NCBI RefSeq assembly: GCF_965227785.1
Contig: NZ_OZ245785.1
Coordinates: forward strand, 2,542,001-2,606,000
DNA from: Gracilimonas sp965227785
GTDB taxonomy: Bacteria; Bacteroidota; Rhodothermia; Balneolales; Balneolaceae
Length of the DNA stretch: 64,000 nucleotides
Reading direction: 5' to 3'
Program-made: the position numbers and the translations under genes
In this document: piece by piece, positions 34,234-47,061 of the stretch
How the letters are laid out: each line of letters opens with the position of its first letter
Numbering within the stretch: position 1 is the stretch's first letter
Notes under the pieces: generated by a model
Databases searched by the model: none
What the model was told of the DNA's origin: nothing
What the model saw: the letters and a program-made list of their open reading frames with translations, nothing else

Positions 34234-34572
34234 ATGGATAAAAGACAACAAAAGAAAATAGAGCGAAGAAGTAAGATCAGAAGACGTATCCGTTCTACCA
34301 TAAAAGGTACAGCCGAGCGTCCAAGATTGAGCGTGTTCAAAAGTAATAAGTATACCTACCTGCAATTAGTAAATGACCTTGACGGTGTAACACTTGCAGC
34401 TTCAAAAGCTGATACCGGTGTTGATAATGCAAAAGAAGCAGGGTCTGAAATTGCAAAACTCGCTCAGGACAAAGGAATTAATAAAGTGGTATTTGACCGA
34501 AGCGGTTATAAATATCACGGCATCGTGAAGGCTGCTGCTGAAGGCGCCCGCGATGGTGGATTAGACTTTTAA
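34234..34572 (+). CDS. rplR: 50S ribosomal protein L18
   Basis: 5S rRNA-binding protein. RRIRSTIKGTAERPRLSVFK and VVFDRSGYKYHGIVKAAAEG match the family; 112 residues. Confidence 0.97.
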   Translation: MDKRQQKKIERRSKIRRRIRSTIKGTAERPRLSVFKSNKYTYLQLVNDLDGVTLAASKADTGVDNAKEAGSEIAKLAQDKGINKVVFDRSGYKYHGIVKAAAEGARDGGLDF

Positions 34573-34589
34573 TTGAATTGGGATAAACA

Positions 34590-35114
34590 ATGCCTAAAAT
34601 AAGAAGAAAACAATCTATACCTGCTGCAAACCTGAACCTTGAAGAGAAACTGGTTCACGTTAACCGTGTAGCCAAAGTTGTTAAGGGTGGACGTCGTTTT
34701 AGCTTCAACGCTATTGTAGTAGTTGGAGATGGTAACGGTGTTTGTGGACATGGACTTGGAAAAGCAAACGAAGTTTCGGATGCTATCCAGAAAGGCTTTG
34801 ATAATGCCAAGAAAAACCTGATCCGTGTACCTTTAACCAAAACAAAAAGTATTTACCATCCTATAGTTGGTAAAGCGGGTGCCGGAAAAGTGTTGTTACG
34901 TCCGGCCGCTGAAGGTACGGGTGTAATTGCAGGTGGTGCCGTTAAAGCTCTGCTTGATGTTGCAGGTGTACACAATATTTTATCTAAATCTCAGGGTTCT
35001 TCAAATCCCCATAATATGGTGAAGGCAGCTTTTACTGCTCTGAAAGAATTGACTGATCCTGTTGAAGTTGCACAGAGAAGAGATATTTCTCTGAACAAAG
35101 TATTTGAAGGATAA
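34590..35114 (+). CDS. rpsE: 30S ribosomal protein S5
   Basis: Translational fidelity and mRNA helicase protein. EEKLVHVNRVAKVVKGGRRF, VVGDGNGVCGHGLGKANEVS and GVIAGGAVKALLDVAGVHNI are diagnostic. 174 residues. The next gene is rplO, so the usual rpmD (L30) is absent. Confidence 0.98.
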   Translation: MPKIRRKQSIPAANLNLEEKLVHVNRVAKVVKGGRRFSFNAIVVVGDGNGVCGHGLGKANEVSDAIQKGFDNAKKNLIRVPLTKTKSIYHPIVGKAGAGKVLLRPAAEGTGVIAGGAVKALLDVAGVHNILSKSQGSSNPHNMVKAAFTALKELTDPVEVAQRRDISLNKVFEG

Positions 35115-35132
35115 TATCTAAAGAATTTGACG

Positions 35133-35582
35133 ATGGACTTAAGCAATTTAAAAGCACCGATCCCAAATCAGAAAAACACCAAGCGTGTGGGACGTGGACA
35201 AGGTTCCGGACGTGGAGAGCAATCCGGTCGTGGACATAACGGACAGAAATCTCGTTCTGGTCACAAGCAACGTGCCTGGTTCGAAGGTGGTCAAATGCCC
35301 CTTCAGCGACGTTTGCCAAAATTTGGTTTCACCAATATAAATCGTAAAGAATACCGTGTAATTAATGTACACACGGTTAGCGAGTTTATTGAAGCCGGAA
35401 AGCTGAACAAAACAATTACGGTAGATGAATTAATCAATTCCGGTTTGGCTAGCGAAGGAGAAAAAGTTAAACTCCTCGGACGTGGTGAACTTGAACATAA
35501 AATTGAAATTGAAGTGCATGCCGCAAGTAAGTCTGCCAGTGAAAAGGTAGAAGCAGCTGGTGGATCATTAACTTTGGTGTAA
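35133..35582 (+). CDS. rplO: 50S ribosomal protein L15
   Basis: Late-assembly protein. MDLSNLKAPIPNQKNTKRVG and the Gly/Arg-rich RGQGSGRGEQSGRGHNGQKS are typical, and the C-terminus is an L18e-like domain. I take the ATG at 35133 rather than the in-frame TTG at 35127. It follows rpsE by 18 bp. Confidence 0.97.
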   Translation: MDLSNLKAPIPNQKNTKRVGRGQGSGRGEQSGRGHNGQKSRSGHKQRAWFEGGQMPLQRRLPKFGFTNINRKEYRVINVHTVSEFIEAGKLNKTITVDELINSGLASEGEKVKLLGRGELEHKIEIEVHAASKSASEKVEAAGGSLTLV

Positions 35583-35603
35583 AACTTATAGTGTAGACGG
35601 CGA

Positions 35604-36917
35604 ATGAGTCTGATAGAAAACTTCCGCAACATATTTAAAATCGAAGATCTTAAGAATCGTATTCTTTATACGGTTGGAATCTTAATGATCTACCGTGTTG
35701 GTAGTTATATAACTTTGCCCGGTGTAGATGCAAATCAGTTAATCAACAATACAGGCAATGCGGCCAGTAGCTTGTTGGGCTTATTTGATTTATTTGTGGG
35801 GGGAGCTTTTTCAAGAGCCGGTGTATTTGCTCTTGGTATCATGCCTTATATCACCGCTGCTATTATCATTCAGTTGATGGGAGCTGTTGTCCCTTATTTC
35901 CAAAAGCTGCAACGCGAAGGAGAAGAAGGCCGGCGTAAGATCACGCGACTGACCCGATACGGTACGGTAGGTATTACGCTTGTTCAGGCTATTGGTTTTT
36001 CCATTAATCTGATGTCGACAGCACCGCAAGCTATTGTTGTAAACGAGTTTTTCTTTGTTATTACATCTATGATTGTATTGACAGCCGGTACGGTTTTCGT
36101 AATGTGGCTTGGAGAGAGAATTAGTGAAAGAGGAATCGGTAACGGTATCTCTCTGATTATCATGATTGGTATTATTGCCGCACTTCCGGCAAACTTCTAC
36201 AACGAAGTAACTACCAAAGCGAATGCAATTTTGGTAATCATTGAAGTAGCTGCATTGATATTGGTAATTGCTGCAGTAGTAATGTTGACTCAAGGAACAC
36301 GTAAAATTCCGGTACAGTATGCAAAACGAGTAGTTGGCCGTAAAGTATATGGTGGTACAACACAATACTTACCATTACGAGTGAATGCTGCAGGTGTAAT
36401 GCCGATTATCTTTGCGCAGTCCATTATGTTTATTCCAAGTACGATTGGTTCTTTCTTTCCGGAGAACCAAACGGTACAGTTCCTGACCCAGTGGTCAGTT
36501 GATTTTACAGGGCTCACATACTCGATCGTATTTTTCTTTGTATGTGTGTTCTTCACGTTTTTCTATACAGCTATCGCCATCAACCCTAAGGAAATGGCCG
36601 ATACTATGAAACGACAAGGTGGCTTTATCCCAGGCGTTCGTCCGGGTAAGCAAACTGTTGAGTTCATTGACAATATTTTGACTAAGATTACCCTTCCGGG
36701 TTCTTTGTTTCTATCTTTTGTAGCTATCCTCCCCGCTATTGCAGTTGGGCTGTTTGGAGTTACACCTGGCTTTGCTCTCTTTTACGGAGGAACCAGTTTG
36801 TTAATTATCGTTGGAGTTGCTTTGGATACACTTCAGCAGATTGAAAGCCACTTAATGATGCGTCATTACGATGGCTTTATGAAAACGGGTAGAATTAAAG
36901 GCCGGCGAAGAGCGTAA
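35604..36917 (+). CDS. secY: Protein translocase subunit SecY
   Basis: Central channel of the Sec translocon in the inner membrane. 437 residues with ten hydrophobic helices. RVGSYITLPGVDA opens the first, GIMPYITAAIIIQLM is TM2, and GERISERGIGNGISLIIM plus NPKEMADTMKRQGGFIPGVR are the conserved cytosolic loops. The map start codon begins on the base after the secY stop. Confidence 0.98.
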   Translation: MSLIENFRNIFKIEDLKNRILYTVGILMIYRVGSYITLPGVDANQLINNTGNAASSLLGLFDLFVGGAFSRAGVFALGIMPYITAAIIIQLMGAVVPYFQKLQREGEEGRRKITRLTRYGTVGITLVQAIGFSINLMSTAPQAIVVNEFFFVITSMIVLTAGTVFVMWLGERISERGIGNGISLIIMIGIIAALPANFYNEVTTKANAILVIIEVAALILVIAAVVMLTQGTRKIPVQYAKRVVGRKVYGGTTQYLPLRVNAAGVMPIIFAQSIMFIPSTIGSFFPENQTVQFLTQWSVDFTGLTYSIVFFFVCVFFTFFYTAIAINPKEMADTMKRQGGFIPGVRPGKQTVEFIDNILTKITLPGSLFLSFVAILPAIAVGLFGVTPGFALFYGGTSLLIIVGVALDTLQQIESHLMMRHYDGFMKTGRIKGRRRA

Positions 36918-37730
36918 ATGATTTACCTGAAGAGTGAATCCGAAATTGAGAAGATGCGCGAAAGTGCATTGATTGTCTCAAGAACACTGGCTGAAGTTGG
37001 AAAACACATTGAGCCGGGTGTTACAACAGGAAAGCTCGACAGAATTGCCGAAGAGTACATCGCCAAAGAAAAAGGGCGTCCTGCTTTTAAAGGATACGGC
37101 CCGAAAGGAAGCGAATTTCCTGCAACACTTTGTATTTCGATTAATGAAGAAGTTGTTCATGGAATACCTGGTGAAAGGGAATTAAAAGAAGGAGATATCG
37201 TTTCCGTTGACTGCGGTGTTGAGAAGAATGGTTACTTTGGTGACCATGCTTATACATTCGCGGTTGGTGAGTGTGATGATGAAACTTTGAAATTATTGAG
37301 AACTACTCTCGAATCTCTTTATAAGGGGATTGAGCAAGCTATTCATGGAAACAGAATGGGGGATCTGGCAAACGCCATTCAAACTCACTGTGAAAATGAA
37401 GGCTACGGAGTAGTCAGAGAATTAGTAGGGCATGGCATTGGAAAAGCAATGCATGAAGATCCATCCGTGCCTAACTTTGGAAAGAAAGGTAAAGGCGAGC
37501 GACTCCGATCAGGAATGACGCTCGCTGTGGAACCGATGATCACCATAGGTTCTTGGAAAACAAAAACATTGAACGATGGCTGGACAGTAGTTACAGCCGA
37601 CGGGAGTTTAGCAGCTCATTACGAACATGATATTGTAATTCGTGAAGACAAGGCTGAAATTCTCAGTACTTTTGATTATATTACTGAGCTCTCGGATAAA
37701 AACGAAAATAACATATTGTATTATGGCTAA
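36918..37730 (+). CDS. map: Methionine aminopeptidase, type I
   Basis: Removes N-terminal Met from nascent proteins. Metal ligands appear in SVDCGVEKNGYFGDHAYTF (two Asp), GHGIGKAMHEDPSVPN (His), AVEPMITIG (Glu) and the final Glu of AAHYEHDIVI. 270 residues, about 15-20 longer than typical at the C-terminus. Immediate contact with secY and an 8-bp overlap with infA indicate one transcript. Confidence 0.97.
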   Translation: MIYLKSESEIEKMRESALIVSRTLAEVGKHIEPGVTTGKLDRIAEEYIAKEKGRPAFKGYGPKGSEFPATLCISINEEVVHGIPGERELKEGDIVSVDCGVEKNGYFGDHAYTFAVGECDDETLKLLRTTLESLYKGIEQAIHGNRMGDLANAIQTHCENEGYGVVRELVGHGIGKAMHEDPSVPNFGKKGKGERLRSGMTLAVEPMITIGSWKTKTLNDGWTVVTADGSLAAHYEHDIVIREDKAEILSTFDYITELSDKNENNILYYG

Positions 37731-37941
37731 ACAAGAGCCGATAAAACAAGATGGAGAAATAATAGAAGCATTACCTAACGCACAATTTCGCGTTGAGTTA
37801 GATAATGGGCATGAGATATTGGCTCACGTATCAGGTAAAATGCGGATGTATTACATAAAAATTCTCCCGGGAGATAGAGTGGCAGTAGAAATGTCGCCCT
37901 ATGATTTATCTAAAGGAAGAATAACTTACAGATACAAATAA
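37723..37941 (+). CDS. infA: Translation initiation factor IF-1
   Basis: 72-residue S1-type OB protein: MAKQEPIKQDGEIIEALPNA, FRVELDNGHEILAHVSGKMR and GDRVAVEMSPYDLSKGRI. The ATG at 37723 lies inside the map stop region (8-bp overlap). A longer in-frame extension upstream is not IF-1-like. Confidence 0.97.
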   Translation: MAKQEPIKQDGEIIEALPNAQFRVELDNGHEILAHVSGKMRMYYIKILPGDRVAVEMSPYDLSKGRITYRYK

Positions 37942-37951
37942 AGAGGTTGTC

Positions 37952-38068
37952 ATGAAGACACGTTCATCAGTTAAAAAAAGAAGTTCAGACGACAAAATTG
38001 TACGACGTAAAGGCCGTCTTTACGTGATTAACAAGAAGAACCCACGCCATAAGCAGCGTCAGGGCTAA
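37952..38068 (+). CDS. rpmJ: 50S ribosomal protein L36 (zinc-free form)
   Basis: 38 residues: MKTRSSVKKRSSDDKIVRRK, then GRLYVINKKNPRHKQRQG. This is plainly L36 by start, end and length. The Cys positions of the zinc ribbon (normally CxxC near residues 11-14 and Cys27) are Ser/Asp/Asn here, so this is a C-minus paralogue type. It sits between infA and rpsM as usual. Confidence 0.96.
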   Translation: MKTRSSVKKRSSDDKIVRRKGRLYVINKKNPRHKQRQG

Positions 38069-38088
38069 TAGAATAACCGAGTATTTAT

Positions 38089-38466
38089 ATGGCACGTATT
38101 GCTGGAATAGATTTACCAAAACAAAAAAGAGGCGTAATAAGCCTTACTTACATTTATGGAATTGGCCGCTCTAAAGCAGCTGAAATTCTTGATCGTTTGG
38201 ACATCGATAAGGATGTCAATGTTCAGGACTGGACAGATGAGCAAGTAAGTGCACTTCGTACATTAATTGACGAGGAGTACAAAGTTGAAGGTGCGCTTCG
38301 CAGCGAAGTAAATGGCGATATTCGTCGCCTGATTGAAATCGGTAGCTATCGGGGTGTTCGGCACCGTCGTGGTTTGCCGGTAAGAGGCCAGCGTACGCAA
38401 ACCAATGCCCGTACTCGAAAAGGTAAGAAGAAAACGGTTGCCGGTAAGAAGAAGGTTGCCAAATAA
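38089..38466 (+). CDS. rpsM: 30S ribosomal protein S13
   Basis: Head protein contacting P-site tRNA and bridging to 50S. MARIAGIDLPKQKRGVISLT, YIYGIGRSKAAEIL and SYRGVRHRRGLPVRGQRTQT are diagnostic. 125 residues. Confidence 0.98.
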   Translation: MARIAGIDLPKQKRGVISLTYIYGIGRSKAAEILDRLDIDKDVNVQDWTDEQVSALRTLIDEEYKVEGALRSEVNGDIRRLIEIGSYRGVRHRRGLPVRGQRTQTNARTRKGKKKTVAGKKKVAK

Positions 38467-38486
38467 TATTGAAATTGAGATAACCC

Positions 38487-38894
38487 ATGGCTAAAAACAA
38501 ACCAAAAGCATCTTTAGCTGCAAAGCGTAAAAAGAAAAAACAACTTAGCGATCCTAACGGAATGGCTTTTGTTAAAGCTACTTTCAACAATGTGATCGTA
38601 ACCATAACCGACGCTGATGGGAACGTAGTTTCGTGGTCATCTGCCGGAAAAGAAGGTTTTAAGGGATCCAGAAAAAATACCCCTTATGCCGCCCAGTTAA
38701 GTGCTGAAACAGCTGCTAAGACCGCACACGAAATGGGTCTGCGCAAAGTGGAAGTATTTGTTAAAGGACCTGGTTCAGGTCGAGAAGCTGCGGTTCGTGG
38801 AATGGCAAGTTCCGGATTGGAGGTTACTTCGATCAAAGACCGCACACCGCTTCCACATAATGGATGCCGGCCACCAAAACGAAGAAGAGTTTAA
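38487..38894 (+). CDS. rpsK: 30S ribosomal protein S11
   Basis: Platform protein near the anti-SD helix. FNNVIVTITDADGNVVSWSS, GPGSGREAAVRGMASSGLEV and DRTPLPHNGCRPPKRRRV are family hallmarks. 135 residues. Confidence 0.98.
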   Translation: MAKNKPKASLAAKRKKKKQLSDPNGMAFVKATFNNVIVTITDADGNVVSWSSAGKEGFKGSRKNTPYAAQLSAETAAKTAHEMGLRKVEVFVKGPGSGREAAVRGMASSGLEVTSIKDRTPLPHNGCRPPKRRRV

Positions 38895-38912
38895 TTGTAA
38901 GAAGACTGTATA

Positions 38913-39518
38913 ATGGCAAGATATAGAGGACCAAAACAAAAGAAAGCCAGACGATTCAAAGAGCCAATCTTTGGACCAAGTAAAGCTTTAGAGCGTAAAC
39001 CATACGGACCAGGTGAGCATGGTCGTTCCAGATTTAACAGAAAATCTGAGTACGCCATCCAGCTCGAAGAAAAGCAGAAAGCAAAATACACGTATGGATT
39101 GCTCGAAAAGCAATTCCGTAACTTGTTCAAGGCAGCTTCTGCTAAAAGTGGTGTAGCCGGTGAAAACCTGCTTCAAGCGCTGGAAAGTCGCTTGGATAAT
39201 ACTGTTTTCAGAATGGGATTTGCCAGAACACGCCGTCAGGCTCGTCAGCTGGTTGCTCACAAGCACGTTGTTGTGAATGGTGGAATAGTGAATATTCCGT
39301 CATATGAGATGAGTCCCGGAGACGTTGTTTCTATTCGTCCGAAGTCAAGAAATCTTGAGATTATTGAAGACTCCCTGGATGGATCCTCAAGAAATAAATA
39401 CAAGTGGGTTGAAACAGATCCAAAGTCAAGATCAGGTAAGATGCTTTATGTTCCTACAATGGAAGAGATACCTGAGAATATTAATGTTCAGCTTATTGTT
39501 GAGCTTTACTCTAAGTAA
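38913..39518 (+). CDS. rpsD: 30S ribosomal protein S4 (zinc-free form)
   Basis: Primary assembly protein. MARYRGPKQKKARRFKEPIF lacks the N-terminal Cys cluster of zinc-binding S4. LESRLDNTVFRMGFARTRRQ and ARQLVAHKHVVVNGGIVNIP form the S4 RNA-binding domain. 201 residues. Confidence 0.98.
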   Translation: MARYRGPKQKKARRFKEPIFGPSKALERKPYGPGEHGRSRFNRKSEYAIQLEEKQKAKYTYGLLEKQFRNLFKAASAKSGVAGENLLQALESRLDNTVFRMGFARTRRQARQLVAHKHVVVNGGIVNIPSYEMSPGDVVSIRPKSRNLEIIEDSLDGSSRNKYKWVETDPKSRSGKMLYVPTMEEIPENINVQLIVELYSK

Positions 39519-39541
39519 TTTTAAAAATTTTAAGATCTATT

Positions 39542-40513
39542 ATGAGCAACTATAGCATTCAAATGCCTGAACCCCTCGACGTTGTTGAAGACAACGACAA
39601 TTTTGGTACGTTTGTTCTTCAGCCGCTTGAAAGAGGATTCGGAGTAACGATTGGAAATTCATTCCGACGAGTTCTGCTCTCATCACTTCCAGGAATAGCG
39701 ATTACTGCTGTTAAGATAAATGGTGTTGATCATGAATATTCCAGCATCAAGGGAGTTAAAGAAGATGTATATGAGATCATCCTTAACTTCAAAGAAGTTC
39801 GCTTCAAGCAAGTTGAGCAAAGCTCTGGTGTTATTCATATTTCCAAAAGTGGCCAGGGCGAATTAACAGCCAAAGACATTGATGATGCTACTGCTGAGTA
39901 TGATGTGTTGAATCCTGACTTGGTTATTGCAAACCTTGCAGATGATGCTGAGCTGGAAATTGAATTGAAAGTAGGTCGTGGCCGGGGATATGTTCCGGCT
40001 GAAGAAATGTCGGTGGAAGATGAGGATGTAAATCTCATTCCTATCGATGCGATCTTTACACCTATTAAATCAGTTAAATACAATGTTGAAAACGTTCGTG
40101 TAGGTCAGCGTACCGACTATGAGAAGTTGGTAATGGATATTGAGACGGACGGGTCAGTTAATGCTAAAGAAGCTCTTACCATTGCAGGTAAGATTCTTAA
40201 AGAGCATATTGAGAAATTTATCACAGAAGAAATTGAAGAGCCATTCACTCAGGAAGAGGAAGAGGTTGATGCTGAGAAGCAACGCGTGGCTAACTTGTTG
40301 AGAACAAGCATTGAAGATCTCAACCTTAGTGTGCGTGCATACAACTGTCTCAAATCTGCGAATATCAATACTATTGGAGAATTGGTATCACGTGATGAGC
40401 AGGACCTTCTTAAATTCAGAAACTTCGGTAAAAAATCACTTAGTGAATTAGTAGAAGTGATTGAAGAGAAGAATCTTGAATTTGGAATGGACGTATCTAA
40501 ATATTTAGACTAA
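39542..40513 (+). CDS. rpoA: DNA-directed RNA polymerase subunit alpha
   Basis: Assembles RNA polymerase and contacts regulators. Alpha-NTD: GFGVTIGNSFRRVLLSSLPG. Alpha-CTD begins around residue 250: LNLSVRAYNCLKSANINTIG and KFRNFGKKSLSELVEVIEEK. 323 residues. Between rpsD and rplQ as in most bacteria. Confidence 0.98.
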   Translation: MSNYSIQMPEPLDVVEDNDNFGTFVLQPLERGFGVTIGNSFRRVLLSSLPGIAITAVKINGVDHEYSSIKGVKEDVYEIILNFKEVRFKQVEQSSGVIHISKSGQGELTAKDIDDATAEYDVLNPDLVIANLADDAELEIELKVGRGRGYVPAEEMSVEDEDVNLIPIDAIFTPIKSVKYNVENVRVGQRTDYEKLVMDIETDGSVNAKEALTIAGKILKEHIEKFITEEIEEPFTQEEEEVDAEKQRVANLLRTSIEDLNLSVRAYNCLKSANINTIGELVSRDEQDLLKFRNFGKKSLSELVEVIEEKNLEFGMDVSKYLD

Positions 40514-40531
40514 GCAGAAAGGAATTAAATT

Positions 40532-41113
40532 ATGCGTCACGGAGTAAAAGGTAGAAAATTAAGCAGGACTTCTGCTCATAGAAAGAACACCATGCAGTCT
40601 CTTGCAATGGCGTTAATCAAAGAGCACAGAATTACAACCACTCTTGCTAAGGCAAAAGAACTACGTGGATTTGTAGAGCCTTTAATTACCAGGGCTAAAG
40701 AAGATACTCATCATAACAGAAGGCAGGTTTTTTCTTCTCTTCAAAATAAGGAAGCGGTAACTACCCTGTTCACTGAGGTTGGTCCTAAATGCAAGGATCG
40801 TCCCGGTGGCTACACCCGTGTAATTAAGGCGGGCTTCCGCAAAGGGGATGGTGCTGAAATCGCTGTTGTTGAGTTGGTAGATTATAATGACATCAAACCT
40901 GAAGGCAGTTCATCAGCTTCATCTGGTAAGAAGAAAACTCGCCGGGCAGGTAAGAGTAATACCCCAACATCTTCGGAGCCTGTTGAAACAAAAGAAGAGA
41001 AAAAGGAAGAGGCTAAAGCTGAAGAAGTTGAGCAAACTGATGATAGTTCTGGGGAAGTAGAATCAGTTGAAGAAGCCGATTCTGAAAACAATTCTGAAGA
41101 AGAGAAAAAGTAA
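40532..41113 (+). CDS. rplQ: 50S ribosomal protein L17 with long acidic C-terminal tail
   Basis: The L17 core (about 1-120) shows MRHGVKGRKLSRTSAHRKN and GGYTRVIKAGFRKGDGAEIA. From about residue 130 a low-complexity tail runs to 193: first basic/Ser (GKKKTRRAGKSNTPTSS), then strongly acidic (KEEKKEEAKAEEVEQ, SGEVESVEEADSENNSEEE). Bacteroidota-type L17s often carry tails; this one is at the long end. Last gene of the operon. Confidence 0.96.
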   Translation: MRHGVKGRKLSRTSAHRKNTMQSLAMALIKEHRITTTLAKAKELRGFVEPLITRAKEDTHHNRRQVFSSLQNKEAVTTLFTEVGPKCKDRPGGYTRVIKAGFRKGDGAEIAVVELVDYNDIKPEGSSSASSGKKKTRRAGKSNTPTSSEPVETKEEKKEEAKAEEVEQTDDSSGEVESVEEADSENNSEEEKK

Positions 41114-41132
41114 TTTCTTTATAGAAAGTATT

Positions 41133-41165
41133 GAGGCCTTTGTATTCATATGAAGGTCTTTTTTA
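41133..41165 (+). terminator. Terminator after rplQ
   Basis: GGCCTT and AAGGTC pair (one G-T pair) with extension TG/AT around a loop, followed by six T residues. It separates the ribosomal protein block from the rRNA operon. Confidence 0.7.
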
Positions 41166-41235
41166 TGGGGAGAAGTTAGAAATGAAGAACCCCACAAAAA
41201 GATGTCAAAAAAAGAGAAAATATTTAAAGATAAGG

Positions 41236-41267
41236 TTGACATCTAAACTTAATATCCCTTATCTTTG
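41236..41267 (+). promoter_or_regulatory. rRNA operon promoter
   Basis: TTGACA at 41236-41241 and TATCTTTG at 41260-41267 (TAnnTTTG box) are separated by 18 bp, about 175 bp upstream of mature 16S. The strength and position fit an rrn P1-type promoter using Bacteroidota-like sigma recognition. Confidence 0.75.
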
Positions 41268-41323
41268 GTTTCTGTTTCGCGAACGATTTTACAAATGCGA
41301 AACACTTGTTCTTAGACATATTG

Positions 41324-41353
41324 AAGTATAGATCAGATTGTTTGTGCGAGCGA
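41324..41353 (+). other. 16S precursor processing stem, 5' arm
   Basis: Shares AGATCAGATTGTTTG and flanking similarity with the reverse complement of 43010-43040. Pairing across 16S should give an RNase III-type stem. A second small hairpin (ATGCAA/TTGCAT) follows at 41373-41389. Confidence 0.75.
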
Positions 41354-41441
41354 GAGCTTGTTCAATTTCTTGATGCAAATTTTTTGCATTTGATAATGAC
41401 CAAGAGCGTAGGGTCAGCTCACAGAGTATATATTTTTTATT

Positions 41442-42967
<1,526 letters not shown>

Positions 42968-43009
42968 AAGGAGAGCGTCCCTGCAATATTGGGACTACGA
43001 CGCTACGCA

Positions 43010-43040
43010 TCGCTCGTGGCAAACAATCTGATCTGTACTT
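43010..43040 (+). other. 16S precursor processing stem, 3' arm
   Basis: Reverse complement of the leader arm at 41324-41353 with few mismatches (core CAAACAATCTGATCT). It begins about 45 bp after the 16S 3' end. Confidence 0.75.
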
Positions 43041-43123
43041 TTAATTTGACTGTGTACCCGGCGGGTCACACACTCGCCGCAGCCGGCGAATACCGCCTGC
43101 AGCCGAGGCCTGCCCGAAGACGG

Positions 43124-43197
<74 letters not shown>

Positions 43198-43210
43198 CAA
43201 CGGTAACCGA

Positions 43211-43284
43211 GGGGCTATAGCTCAGCTGGCTAGAGCACTGCCTTTGCAAGGCAGGGGTCCGGGGTTCGAATCCCCGTAGCTCCA
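43211..43284 (+). tRNA. tRNA-Ala (anticodon TGC)
   Basis: 74 nt, GGGGCTATAGCTCAGCTGG to GTAGCTCCA. The anticodon loop is TTTGCAA and the T-arm CGGGGTTCGAATCCCCG. CCA is not encoded. 13 bp after tRNA-Ile. Confidence 0.97.
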
Positions 43285-43704
43285 CAGGAATTTAAGATAG
43301 TAATGTAGTCGTGAGTATTGAGTGATGAGAGGCGGTTTGCCCGGAAAGCTCGCGAAGTTCTTTGTATGATTGTTTAGGATGTATGTTGCGGGTCTTTGCA
43401 GGCCGGGCGCATGCATTCGCTTATAAACACTGGCCGCGCCGAGCGCGGGTTCGCACGCGTAGTACCTGGTTAAACAGGCGCTTCGCCCGGCGAAGTTCTT
43501 TGACATGATGAAAGCAATAGCAATAGTAATAGGTCTGATGCCGCGCATTAGCGTGCGTGGCAAAAGATAGTAGGGCGCATTTCTTAGGTTACTAAGGATT
43601 GCGTACTACGCCAAGGTAGCCGGACAGGTTCGTCCCCGTCCGGCCCACAATAAACCAATAGCATGAATACGAGTAGGTTTGTCGGCGGAGACGCCGTGCA
43701 AACC
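43285..43704 (+). other. Long tRNA-Ala to 23S spacer with boxA-like repeats
   Basis: About 420 bp without a gene. It holds two copies of CGAAGTTCTTTG (43353-43364 and 43491-43502) preceded by GCCCGG; the second continues GACATGATG and forms the 5' arm of the 23S processing stem. GTTCTTTGACA resembles the boxA antitermination element of Bacteroidota rRNA operons. The rest is GC-rich, structured spacer with a short hairpin (GCCGGAC/GTCCGGC, 43619-43647). Confidence 0.6.
43493..43530 (+). other. 23S precursor processing stem, 5' arm (with boxA-like GTTCTTTGACA)
   Basis: AAGTTCTTTGACATGATG followed by GCAATAGTAAT is the reverse complement of 46662-46695, apart from a short bulge. The two arms flank 23S. 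Confidence 0.75.
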
Positions 43705-43705
43705 A

Positions 43706-46607
<2,902 letters not shown>

Positions 46608-46661
46608 TTTGCACGGGTCCCCGTGCAGCCCCACTGTAATCAGCCATCGTTTATTGACCGC

Positions 46662-46695
46662 ATTACTATTGCTGGCCTCATCATGTCAAAGAACT
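46662..46695 (+). other. 23S precursor processing stem, 3' arm
   Basis: ATTACTATTGC then CATCATGTCAAAGAACTT, complementary to the 5' arm at 43493-43530. Confidence 0.75.
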
Positions 46696-46726
46696 TTTTT
46701 TTAGACATTGCATACTGATTTTTATT

Positions 46727-46835
46727 GAAGGTGACTCTAGCGCAGGGGTCCCACCCGTTCCCATCCCGAACACGGACGTTAAGCCCTGCAGCGCCGATGG
46801 TACTCCCACAAGGGGTAGAGTAGGTCGTCGCCTTC
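46727..46835 (+). rRNA. 5S ribosomal RNA
   Basis: 109 nt. GAAGGTGA pairs with TCGCCTTC to close helix I. CCCATCCCGAACACGG, GTTAAGCCCTGCAGCGCCGA and GGTAGAGTAGGTCG are conserved 5S elements. Confidence 0.96.
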
Positions 46836-46849
46836 TTCCTTTTTTCCCA

Positions 46850-46882
46850 AAAGCCTCTTCCAACACCGAAGAGGCTTTTTTT
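46850..46882 (+). terminator. rRNA operon terminator
   Basis: AAGCCTCTTC and GAAGAGGCTT form a perfect 10-bp stem with a 7-base loop, followed by a T run. Confidence 0.92.
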
Positions 46883-47061
46883 ATATGGGGAATTTATTTT
46901 CTGAAATAATTTACCTACCTGATCTTTTTCCTTAAGTTAATAGCCCCGAATAATTTCAAACATCAAATCAGGCAGTATAGAAAATAGCTACGGTTAGTGA
47001 CCATCTGCGAGCAACTGCTTGCAATCAATTACTTTAAGAAACCGACATCTAATTGGTTGAT

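Noticed and set aside
37642..37722. N-terminal extension of IF-1
   Set aside because: Lies within map in another frame; IF-1 starts at MAKQEP.
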